Positions 1 to 5,662 of a stretch of 5,662 nucleotides of DNA are shown here, one piece after another. The notes under the pieces are model-generated. The model searched no databases. It was not told the DNA's origin and saw nothing but the letters and a program-made list of their open reading frames with translations. Both the position numbers and the translations under genes were made by a program. The stretch is from Prevotellaceae bacterium UBA1716. Lineage in GTDB: Bacteria > Bacteroidota > Bacteroidia > Bacteroidales > Bacteroidaceae. The stretch covers positions 1 through 5,662 of the forward strand of contig DCIW01000160.1 of NCBI GenBank assembly GCA_002317225.1. Direction: 5' to 3'. Numbering within the stretch: the first letter of the stretch is position 1; each line of letters opens with the position of its first letter.

Positions 1-341
1 AGATTATCCTCAAGAAGACTATGCCATCGCTCTATCAGGCACTTGGCGTATTCCTCCCACTCATCACTACCAACTGCTGTATTCTTGGTGTTGCCATCCT
101 CGTTATCCAGAAGGACTACAACCTCCTCGAAGGTGTCATCTACGCACTCTCTACAGGTATCGGTTTCCTTCTCGCAATGGTACTCTTCGCTGGTCTCCGC
201 GAACAGCTTGACCTTGTAAACGTACCAAAGTCATTCCAGGGTGTGCCAATCGCACTCGTCACTGCAGCCCTCCTTGCAATGGCATTCATGGGCTTCAGCG
301 GTGTAGATGGTGGTCTCAAGATTCTCTTCGGACTCGAATAA
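1..341 (+). CDS. rnfA: RnfA (RsxA), membrane subunit of the Rnf ion-translocating ferredoxin:NAD+ oxidoreductase; 5' partial
   Basis: RnfA is an integral membrane subunit of the Rnf complex, which couples electron transfer between reduced ferredoxin and NAD+ to Na+ or H+ transport across the inner membrane. The visible 112 residues run in frame from base 3, so the Met codon at 21-23 is internal: the residues before it (IILKKT) match the VVRKT stretch I recall from E. coli RsxA. The FLPLITTNC motif (Cys at 75-77) is the conserved second half of the RnfA/NqrE family; in related structures this Cys helps bind an in-membrane [2Fe-2S] cluster with RnfE/NqrD. Three hydrophobic helices, roughly residues 8-28, 37-61 and 75-93 counted from the Met at 21, fit the last three of six. 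REQL, VPKSF and AFMGFSG favour RnfA over the paralogue NqrE. The protein ends several residues past the E. coli one. About 80 N-terminal residues are missing. A terminator follows, fitting the Bacteroides order rnfBCDGEA with rnfA last. Confidence 0.93.
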   Translation, partial: IILKKTMPSLYQALGVFLPLITTNCCILGVAILVIQKDYNLLEGVIYALSTGIGFLLAMVLFAGLREQLDLVNVPKSFQGVPIALVTAALLAMAFMGFSGVDGGLKILFGLE

Positions 342-364
342 AAGAGCCCCATATATAAACAATG

Positions 365-401
365 AAAAAGCGGAATCCAATTGATGGGTTCCGCCTTTTT
401 T
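365..401 (+). terminator. Rho-independent terminator of the rnf operon, probably bidirectional
   Basis: The stem is GCGGAATCC (370-378) with GGGTTCCGC (386-394), nine pairs including one G-U wobble, around a 7-base loop. On the + strand it is followed, after one C, by six T (396-401). On the - strand the same stem is followed by five T (complement of 365-369). It starts 23 bases after the rnfA stop and lies 45 bases past the stop of the convergent gene at 446. One hairpin therefore probably ends both transcripts. Confidence 0.88.
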
Positions 402-445
402 ATTGTTGTTTGCAGCTTTATTATCGTTGCCTTGTTATATGCTTG

Positions 446-3235
446 CTAATACTGCTTTATATACTTTTTCCCGCTTTTAAGTATTATGCCTTTATAAGAA
501 TCGTTTACTCGCTGACCTTTGAGATTATAGATGAAATCGCTTGAATCATTATTGATGGATATCTTATTGATATTTATAGGCAGCTCAACTTGGGAAATTC
601 CTGTATTGAAAATTCTGCGTTTGTTTACGTCCTCATCAAATTCGTGAACAAAAGCAATGACTTTAATGTTTCCGATATTGTAGTCAGATGGAATATCGAA
701 ATGATATGCCTGCTCGTATGTGTCATCGGACCAATTGATTTTGTCACCCCAAATATTACTAACAACATTGCGAATCGCGTTGTGGTGGAAACTGATGCTA
801 TTATTGTTGTAACTCTTTTGGCGTTTTGAAGGAATGCTGTCTTCGACTATGAATACGGTAAGTCTTGGGTTTGGGCATTGAATATCAAAATCTGAAGATT
901 TCTGTACATTGACATTTATATTTAATGCACCTTCAGCATATGTGTTGTTTACGTCCACTTTTACAAAGCATGCTGATTGAATTGCTTGACCTAAAATATC
1001 TTGGATGTCGCTTATTTCAGGGATACTGAACGCTGCATAGTTTTCATCCGAATACTTTTGGTTTCGATTGATCATCCAGGCAGGAGCAAAGGTGCTGCCT
1101 CCAAATAGTGCTGTGTACTCCGTACTTTCGTCGATTGTCAACCAATCCACACCATATCCCTCGTGATGACAAATCCAGATAACATCGTCTGAATAATTTG
1201 ATTCTTGGATTGCTGTCTGAATACGATATGCTCCGTAAGGACACCATCCGCAACTCTCAGACGTGAATTCTTCGAGAAGAACTGTCTGCTTTGCGAAACT
1301 CTCTTCATAAATACCATACTGCAATTCTTTGCTGTTGTCAGCAAGACTCTCATCTTCGGTATTATCCGCAAAAGATACACTTACAGTTATAGGGAGTGCT
1401 TGGCTTGTTTTATCAGTCAAAAGAGAGATGAAAGTGAGTTCAAAATTCTCACTCTTTCCCGATGCTAAATCAGTGTCTACTGTATGGGTCTTTTTTGTAC
1501 CATTTACCGTATATGTTATCACATAGCCCTTTGCATCATTCTTTCCGTTGTTCTGGACTGTACCACGAATATATACGACGTCGCCCGTCTTTACCATATT
1601 ATCTTTCAATCTGCAAGATGTGATTGCAAGGTCGTTGTCGAATCGTTCATCATCAGGATTGTCGGGGATGTCAAATCGTTGAACTACTATCTCCGAACAA
1701 CGTTCTTCTCCATTAACCGTATATACACTCTGAATGCCGATTGATGTGATGTCTTTCTGCTCAAAGTAGAGGTAAATGTAATGAAGTTGGTCGTATGTGA
1801 AGAAATCGTATCCTTCGGCAAAGGTTGCAGGCACATCTGTCATCTCTTCTTTAAGGTTGAGATAGACGGAAGGTTTGAATGTGTAGAGTTCGTCGTTTAT
1901 ATAGACACGATATTTCAGATAGTCGGTGTTGATATAGTTGCTGTCTACATCAAGCGATGGAATTACGAAACTCATATAGTTGTAACTCATCACAGATGTC
2001 ACTTCGCTATCGAGTTTCACGCTTCGCCAAATAGGATTGATTGGTGTGGCAGGTGCATCTCCAGGATAAACTGTGAGCGATGGATTGCTGATATAATCCA
2101 TGCACAAATCCATTCCATCAAGGTAATCTGCACAGAAAACAGTTGAACGTTTGTCGCCTGTATAGGTGGAAGTGATGGTTCGTGAGTCTTCATCATACAA
2201 AAGTCTGCTTCCTGATGTTGGGAGGAAATCGACGATTGAACCGTTTTCGATAACAGGATCGCAGAAACTATAATAATAAACGAATGCGCTATCAGTTATC
2301 AATTGGCCGCTCTCGACTTCTATTTGTGAACCGTTCAAAACACCCTTCACATAAGCGTCAGGTGCAGAAGTGGAAAGTTGCATGAAGAGTTCGTTTCCGC
2401 TCTTCTTTACATTCACCTTCTTCTTATATATGTTTCCGTAACTATTTGTGAATGAATAGACATACTCTACAGGTGCAACATCTGAAGGTGCTTGAAGGAA
2501 TTCTTTCTTCTCAAGTCGCATGTTATGGTCTATGTCCAAAGATAAATTGCCTTGCGATGTGTTTGAAATGAACACATAACCACATGCTGCCTGGAATGTT
2601 CCTTCGGGATAAATGGGTTGGACAAGGCTATCTCCACGCTGAATGAGCGTGTAATAATCTTGTGGATCCAAGTTGCCTGTAGCATCCGAATATAGCATCG
2701 AAACAAAGTAGACAAGGTATTTGTTACGATAATATGCAAGTGGTTGTCCGATTGGAACATTGATGATTGTATCACCTTTATGTATTCCAACTTCGAGGCT
2801 ATCCTTATCCATCACCTTCTTTTCTCCTGCAACCCATGTTGCAACTCCAAGCGACTTGGTGAGATGCTTGAAATAGACGGTCTTTCCATCTTCGGCATAA
2901 CGAACTTGGGATAGAAGACTTTGCGCCTGAACATACTTGGAATTTGTCTGGTCGTAACTGTAAAGCGACATGACATAGTTCTTCTCAACGCCTTCGGGTG
3001 AGAAGATGAATTCGGGTTCTTCAGCATTCGCATCTTGCACCTTATTAATATTATTGAGTTTTGTTGCAATCGAACGAGTAGGGAAGTGCATTAGTTCTTG
3101 AACCGATGTCGTTGGTTTGAAAGGCTTTTGATGAAGCGACTTCTGGCAAAGTTCTCTGTATGCTTGTTGGTTGTTTTGTCCTAAACAAGTTAGGATCTGC
3201 AGAATCAAAATTAGAAATGTGTATATTCTCTTCAT
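446..3235 (-). CDS. Exported Omp28-related protein with CARDB-like domain, CGWC thioredoxin-like motif and T9SS-type C-terminal tail
   Basis: This gene encodes 929 residues, numbered here from the ATG at 3233-3235. The frame also opens at an upstream TTG (3265), but that codon lies inside the promoter's -7 box. Residues 1-20 form a signal peptide: MKR, then a Leu/Ile-rich core, with likely cleavage after CLG. Residues 21-525 are unassigned, predicted mostly beta, with many Tyr and Asp. Residues 533-622 look like a CARDB beta-sandwich (NDLAITS, then VVYIRGTVQNNG). Residues 650-882 look like an Omp28-type thioredoxin fold: LLEEFTSESCGWCPYG with CGWC at 662-665, then FAPAWMINRN and HHNAIRNVV. 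Residues 893-929 resemble a type A sorting tail (FIYNLKGQRVN...KGIILKSGKKYIKQ). This suggests a secreted or outer-membrane protein; a thiol or redox role is only inferred from CxxC. The mature protein holds 12 Cys. It is far longer than a bare Omp28 protein. It has its own promoter and no Shine-Dalgarno. Substrate and physiological role are unknown. Confidence 0.85.
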   Translation of the reverse strand: MKRIYTFLILILQILTCLGQNNQQAYRELCQKSLHQKPFKPTTSVQELMHFPTRSIATKLNNINKVQDANAEEPEFIFSPEGVEKNYVMSLYSYDQTNSKYVQAQSLLSQVRYAEDGKTVYFKHLTKSLGVATWVAGEKKVMDKDSLEVGIHKGDTIINVPIGQPLAYYRNKYLVYFVSMLYSDATGNLDPQDYYTLIQRGDSLVQPIYPEGTFQAACGYVFISNTSQGNLSLDIDHNMRLEKKEFLQAPSDVAPVEYVYSFTNSYGNIYKKKVNVKKSGNELFMQLSTSAPDAYVKGVLNGSQIEVESGQLITDSAFVYYYSFCDPVIENGSIVDFLPTSGSRLLYDEDSRTITSTYTGDKRSTVFCADYLDGMDLCMDYISNPSLTVYPGDAPATPINPIWRSVKLDSEVTSVMSYNYMSFVIPSLDVDSNYINTDYLKYRVYINDELYTFKPSVYLNLKEEMTDVPATFAEGYDFFTYDQLHYIYLYFEQKDITSIGIQSVYTVNGEERCSEIVVQRFDIPDNPDDERFDNDLAITSCRLKDNMVKTGDVVYIRGTVQNNGKNDAKGYVITYTVNGTKKTHTVDTDLASGKSENFELTFISLLTDKTSQALPITVSVSFADNTEDESLADNSKELQYGIYEESFAKQTVLLEEFTSESCGWCPYGAYRIQTAIQESNYSDDVIWICHHEGYGVDWLTIDESTEYTALFGGSTFAPAWMINRNQKYSDENYAAFSIPEISDIQDILGQAIQSACFVKVDVNNTYAEGALNINVNVQKSSDFDIQCPNPRLTVFIVEDSIPSKRQKSYNNNSISFHHNAIRNVVSNIWGDKINWSDDTYEQAYHFDIPSDYNIGNIKVIAFVHEFDEDVNKRRIFNTGISQVELPININKISINNDSSDFIYNLKGQRVNDSYKGIILKSGKKYIKQY
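449..568 (-). other. Region encoding a T9SS type A-like C-terminal sorting tail
   Basis: The last 40 residues carry the pattern Y-N-L-x-G-Q-R-V, a short gap, K-G-I-x-x-x-x-G-K-K, then a basic end. This is the usual shape of Bacteroidota Por-secretion (type A) tails, which direct cargo through the type IX system to the cell surface. The match is by eye. No T9SS component gene lies in the window, so the export route is inferred. Confidence 0.65.
1241..1252 (-). other. CGWC redox-type motif codons in the Omp28-like domain
   Basis: Read on the - strand the bases are TGC GGA TGG TGT, encoding Cys-Gly-Trp-Cys within TSESCGWCPYG. The setting (a beta strand ending in EEFTS, then CxxC-P-Y-G starting a helix) matches the thioredoxin-fold active-site position used in Omp28-like proteins. 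Redox activity is not shown by sequence alone. A structural disulfide is the alternative. Confidence 0.7.
1370..1639 (-). other. Region encoding a CARDB-like beta-sandwich domain
   Basis: About 90 residues just before the Omp28-like domain follow the CARDB plan: an opening DLAI strand, GD-VVYIRGTVQNNGKNDA with the usual NNG turn, a middle strand ending VNGT, a Gly-Lys-Ser turn, and a closing strand before ADNS. CARDB domains are extracellular adhesion or spacer folds. Assigned by eye, with no profile search. Confidence 0.55.
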
Positions 3236-3262
3236 AGTTTGTATATAGTTACAATTCGATTG

Positions 3263-3294
3263 CAAAGGTAATGCTTTTTTTGATATATAGCAAG
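3263..3294 (-). promoter_or_regulatory. Bacteroidota-type promoter for the Omp28-related gene
   Basis: Read on the - strand, TACCTTTG (3263-3270) is an exact match to the -7 element TAnnTTTG. CTTG (3291-3294) stands 20 bases upstream and matches the -33 element TTTG at 3 of 4 positions. The spacer holds a run of seven A (3275-3281). Transcription should start near 3256, giving a leader of roughly 20 bases without a Shine-Dalgarno sequence. The site sits directly downstream of the preceding gene's terminator, as expected for an independent unit. Confidence 0.75.
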
Positions 3295-3303
3295 AGTTAA
3301 TAC

Positions 3304-3338
3304 AAAAATCCCTATCTGCCAGGATAGACAGATAGGGA
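3304..3338 (-). terminator. Rho-independent terminator of the acidic modular surface protein gene
   Basis: Ten perfect pairs join 3309-3318 and 3329-3338 (TCCCTATCTG with CAGATAGGGA) around a 10-base loop. Read on the - strand the stem is followed by five T (complement of 3304-3308). It starts 27 bases beyond the stop codon of the gene ending at 3366. On the + strand no T-run follows, so it acts in one direction only. Confidence 0.9.
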
Positions 3339-3365
3339 AATAAGAGAGATTATGTGTGTTGGGGA

Positions 3366-5662
3366 TTACTTGATAGCAACACCATTTACATTGTACTTAA
3401 CACCGTTGCGAACGATGATAATCTTACCATTCTGGAAGAACTTGCCGTTCTTGAGAGTAGAAGCAGCAATTGTATCAATTCCAGTCTCGAATGCGTTGAT
3501 CTGTTCGCGGAGAGAAGCAACGAGAGCAGCGTCTGAATCGCCAACAGCCTTAATAGCAAAGCGGTTACCTGCGTCTGGAGTGCTCCAACCGTCAATTGTA
3601 ATCTGACTGCTGCCACCCATGTTGAAGTGTGTGCCAGTAGAAGCATCGAGCATCAATGGATACTCAGAGTTGCCGCTTTCCTTAACAGTCCAGAGGCTTT
3701 CCTCAGCGAGAGATTCAGCGAGAGCAGCTTGAGTGCCGCTAACGAGCATCCACTTGTTTGCACCTACATTGTAAACGTAAACCTGACCTTCGAGAGTTTC
3801 AGACTTGAGGATGATGAACTGCTGGTTAGGGTTAGTTGCATCAGCATCTACAGCAGTTGGATTAACTGTTGTGCAGAGGTTTGTGCTTTCGCCGTCCCAG
3901 ATAAGACCAGCACGCTGAGTTGTGAGAGTGTAAACTTTGCCATCAGCAAGGTCTGCCCATGTTGAAACAACATCTGTGTCAACCTCAGGAGCTTCACGCT
4001 TAAGAGTGATTACTTGATTATAGAAGTAGTCGTAACCATCGTAATAGATATCGAGCTTGTCGAGTGAGATTGTACCGTTACTATTGATTGTACCTACGAT
4101 GTCTGCAGTTTCGCCATCTGCGCTACCGATTGTCCAATCGTAACCATCATAACTGAGGCTCTGGCCTGCAGGGATTGTGATTGTACCTGCTTCATAGTCA
4201 ACAGTACCGTTGATTGATGAACCGCTGCCCAAGAGGTTAGCGATGACAACTGTGCCGTCTTCGTTTTCAGTGACAGTAACTACATTGTTGTTAACTGTGA
4301 AGTCTACCCATTCACTTCCGTAGTACATACCAGAAGTGTTTTCGTACCAAGTACCAGCAATAGAAGTTGCAGGAGGAGTTACAGGGTTGAGGAGTTCTTC
4401 TACGTACTCTTCAATACCATCCCACCATGCGATATTTACATAACCCCATGGCTGGCTACCATCGCTTTCGTAGAAGTAAGCAGAGATTGTAGCATAACCA
4501 TTATCTGGGTCTGCACTTGCATAGCACTGCCAGTATGGATAAGCAAACTGCTGGTATGATTTACCGAAGTCGAAGTAACCGTAACCACCATTGTTGTAGT
4601 CAAGTTCAGCACCATTATAACTCAATGAAGCAAGAGTCTGGTCATCGTTAGCAACAAGCTTGATTACGTTGTGATAACCATTGCTATCCTGAGAGATAGT
4701 GATTTCGTTAGAACCAACAACACCTGAAACTGTTACAGCCTGACCAAGTGCGCTTTCGTAAAGACCTGACCAACCTTCAGCAGGAATTACATAACCAGTC
4801 TTTGTCCAAGTTTCTGGTTCTGGTTCTATTGACTCTTCCTTACCTACCATGAGGCTTGTAACTGTAGTGTTCGCCCAGTAAGCACCCTTAACACAGTGGA
4901 GGTGAGCATAACCGTAGTCTGCTACGATCTGAGCTACATCGATGATGTAAGTAGTAGTACCGTCACCATTGTCAACGATAGTCTGATACTTAGCAGTCTG
5001 GTCTGCATTGTTAGGAATATCAATCAAGTGATCAGGAGCCTGTCCATTATCAATATCACGGTTGAAGAGTGGACGTGGAGTGCCTTCAGATACTGTGATA
5101 GCAAGAACTGAACAGTCTGAGAGGTCTGCATATAGGTTCTTGTCTACGTTGCCATTACCATAAGGAAGACCACAAGATGTGTTGAGATCGTAAGCACCAT
5201 AACCTGGGCCAACTACATTTGCGTTAGCACCACAATCGTCCCACTGCTTGAAGTCGTCGGCTGTGAGGTTATAGTAATTGAGTACTGGTTCTGGATCTGG
5301 AAGTTGAGTGTAGTAAACATCCTTATAAGAGAGCCATGAGATGTTGTTGTCTGCAGCAACGTTGAATGAAACAACGAGGTTACCTTCTTCGTCAGCTACA
5401 CCCTGAGCATAAGCTTGGGTGAGGCGGAACTGTGTATCGCCAACCTGGCTACCAGCGCAAACATCAACAGCATCGCCTTCACCAGCCTGGAGTGTGATAC
5501 CAGTAGCATCACCTTCAGCACCGTTCTTCATACGAACACGTGTCCATGCAGAAACTTCGTAAGTCTTACCAGCCTCAAGACCAGTGAGAGTAGTAGAGAT
5601 TGTATTCTCACCAAGTGAGTTGCTATCACCTGTCCAATATTCGAAGAATGGAACGAGGAAGT
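3366..5662 (-). CDS. Large acidic multidomain secreted/surface protein with carbohydrate-binding-like modules; 5' partial
   Basis: The visible 764 residues are open to the window edge; the Met at 5529-5531 is internal, since in-frame coding (FFEYWTGDS, GLEAGKTYEV) continues upstream of it. Numbered from that Met, short Pro/Glu linkers at about 77-84, 232-241, 382-388 and 511-519 split it into modules. Module one (to 76) looks like a jelly-roll: EAGKTYEVSAWTRV, then ISWLSYKDVYY. Module two (85-230, YNLTADDFKQWDD ... AHLHCVKGAYWANTTVTS) resembles a domain recurrent in Prevotella/Bacteroides secreted proteins. Module three (241-370) is Tyr/Trp-rich. Module four (388-512) starts IAGTWYENTSG and looks lipocalin- or beta-barrel-like. 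Module five (520-663) is perhaps a beta-trefoil. A short helix (664-690) and a GKIIIV...GVKYN tail follow. By hand count it has about 100 acidic against 30 basic residues. No catalytic motif was recognised. A glycan-binding or matrix role is inferred; a catalytic domain could lie outside the window. Confidence 0.82.
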   Translation of the reverse strand, partial: FLVPFFEYWTGDSNSLGENTISTTLTGLEAGKTYEVSAWTRVRMKNGAEGDATGITLQAGEGDAVDVCAGSQVGDTQFRLTQAYAQGVADEEGNLVVSFNVAADNNISWLSYKDVYYTQLPDPEPVLNYYNLTADDFKQWDDCGANANVVGPGYGAYDLNTSCGLPYGNGNVDKNLYADLSDCSVLAITVSEGTPRPLFNRDIDNGQAPDHLIDIPNNADQTAKYQTIVDNGDGTTTYIIDVAQIVADYGYAHLHCVKGAYWANTTVTSLMVGKEESIEPEPETWTKTGYVIPAEGWSGLYESALGQAVTVSGVVGSNEITISQDSNGYHNVIKLVANDDQTLASLSYNGAELDYNNGGYGYFDFGKSYQQFAYPYWQCYASADPDNGYATISAYFYESDGSQPWGYVNIAWWDGIEEYVEELLNPVTPPATSIAGTWYENTSGMYYGSEWVDFTVNNNVVTVTENEDGTVVIANLLGSGSSINGTVDYEAGTITIPAGQSLSYDGYDWTIGSADGETADIVGTINSNGTISLDKLDIYYDGYDYFYNQVITLKREAPEVDTDVVSTWADLADGKVYTLTTQRAGLIWDGESTNLCTTVNPTAVDADATNPNQQFIILKSETLEGQVYVYNVGANKWMLVSGTQAALAESLAEESLWTVKESGNSEYPLMLDASTGTHFNMGGSSQITIDGWSTPDAGNRFAIKAVGDSDAALVASLREQINAFETGIDTIAASTLKNGKFFQNGKIIIVRNGVKYNVNGVAIK
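3369..3461 (-). other. Region encoding a short C-terminal GK-FF-NGKIIIV / GVKYN tail
   Basis: The last 31 residues run LKNGKFFQNGKIIIV, then RNGVKYNVNGVAIK: two short strands around an NG turn, with a conserved-looking G-x-K-Y-N-x-x-G and basic end. I recall this ending from many Prevotella/Bacteroides exported proteins, where it is thought to be a sorting or anchoring tail. It differs clearly from the YNLKGQRV-type tail of the neighbouring gene. Confidence 0.6.
4842..5288 (-). other. Region encoding a recurrent Bacteroidales beta-sandwich module in the acidic surface protein
   Basis: About 149 residues bounded by Pro/Glu linkers on both sides. It opens NYYNLTADDFKQWDD, has a central DLSDCSVLAITVSEGTPR strand pair, a Gly-Thr-Thr-Thr-Tyr turn at 191-195, and closes AHLHCVKGAYWANTTVTS. 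I recognise this arrangement as a repeated domain of Prevotella/Bacteroides secreted glycan-related proteins, but cannot name a database family. Carbohydrate binding is inferred from the jelly-roll-like strand pattern. Confidence 0.5.

Noticed and set aside
1..341. NqrE instead of RnfA
   Set aside because: The paralogue is close, but TTNC followed by ILGVA, the REQL loop and AFMGFSG match RnfA better. Upstream neighbours would settle it (rnfE and rnfG against nqrD).
362..544. Small plus-strand open frame after rnfA (60 residues, hydrophobic)
   Set aside because: Its first codons form the terminator hairpin and its second half overlaps the 3' end of the convergent gene. Hydrophobicity comes from the T-rich region.
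1781..2146. Plus-strand open frame of 121 residues inside the Omp28-related gene
   Set aside because: It is wholly antisense to a well-supported coding region, has no promoter or family resemblance, and its composition (many Cys, His, Ile, Val) is typical of reverse-strand reading.
3182..3235. Lipoprotein signal on the Omp28-related protein (Cys at residue 17)
   Set aside because: The residues before the Cys are I-L-T; Thr at -1 is a poor lipobox. Cleavage after CLG by signal peptidase I fits better.
3275..3281. Run of seven T on the + strand as a terminator
   Set aside because: No stem precedes it on the + strand. It is better read as the A-tract in the spacer of the minus-strand promoter.
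3627..3965. Plus-strand open frame of 112 residues inside the acidic protein gene
   Set aside because: It is antisense to strongly codon-biased coding sequence, with no recognisable product or start signals.
4030..4148. 11-base direct repeat tcgtaaccatc at 4030-4040 and 4138-4148
   Set aside because: Both copies encode the repeated Tyr-Asp-Gly-Tyr-Asp peptide in the same gene, so protein composition explains them.
5529..5531. ATG as the start of the acidic surface protein
   Set aside because: The frame stays open to the window edge with sensible domain sequence (FFEYWTGDS, GLEAGKTYEV) before it, and no signal peptide follows this Met.

Overview
This 5.66 kb window looks like the chromosome of a Bacteroidales bacterium, most likely Prevotella-like (Prevotellaceae, Segatella/Prevotella). 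Four things point there. The promoter has the Bacteroidota -7 element TAnnTTTG. The start of the gene it serves has no Shine-Dalgarno sequence. The gene at the left edge is an Rnf subunit in the last-gene position known for Bacteroides rnf operons. Both large genes encode cell-envelope proteins with C-terminal tails of the kind common in Prevotella/Bacteroides secreted proteins. The genus is an inference; no rRNA or marker gene is present.

Layout. Positions 1-341 (+) hold the C-terminal 112 residues of RnfA, a membrane subunit of the ion-pumping ferredoxin:NAD+ oxidoreductase. A hairpin at 365-401 closes this operon. It has U-tracts on both sides, so it probably also ends the convergent gene to its right. 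Positions 446-3235 (-) encode a 929-residue exported protein: signal peptide, a long unassigned N-terminal half, a CARDB-like beta-sandwich, an Omp28-like thioredoxin-fold domain with a CGWC motif, and a T9SS type A-like tail. Its promoter lies at 3263-3294. Positions 3304-3338 are a unidirectional terminator for the next gene upstream. Positions 3366-5662 (-) are the last 764 residues of a large, acidic, Tyr/Gly-rich modular surface protein whose 5' end lies beyond the window. It ends in a different short tail with a GKIIIV...GVKYN..G pattern.

The three genes are separate transcription units. RnfA is housekeeping energy metabolism. The two minus-strand genes encode probable secreted or surface proteins, but a terminator and a promoter stand between them, so nothing shows that they are co-transcribed. 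There are no tRNA or rRNA genes, CRISPR arrays, insertion sequences, integrases or phage genes. The most notable content is the Omp28/CARDB fusion, the repeating-module architecture of the acidic protein, and the two different putative export tails side by side. I see no convincing undescribed multi-gene system.
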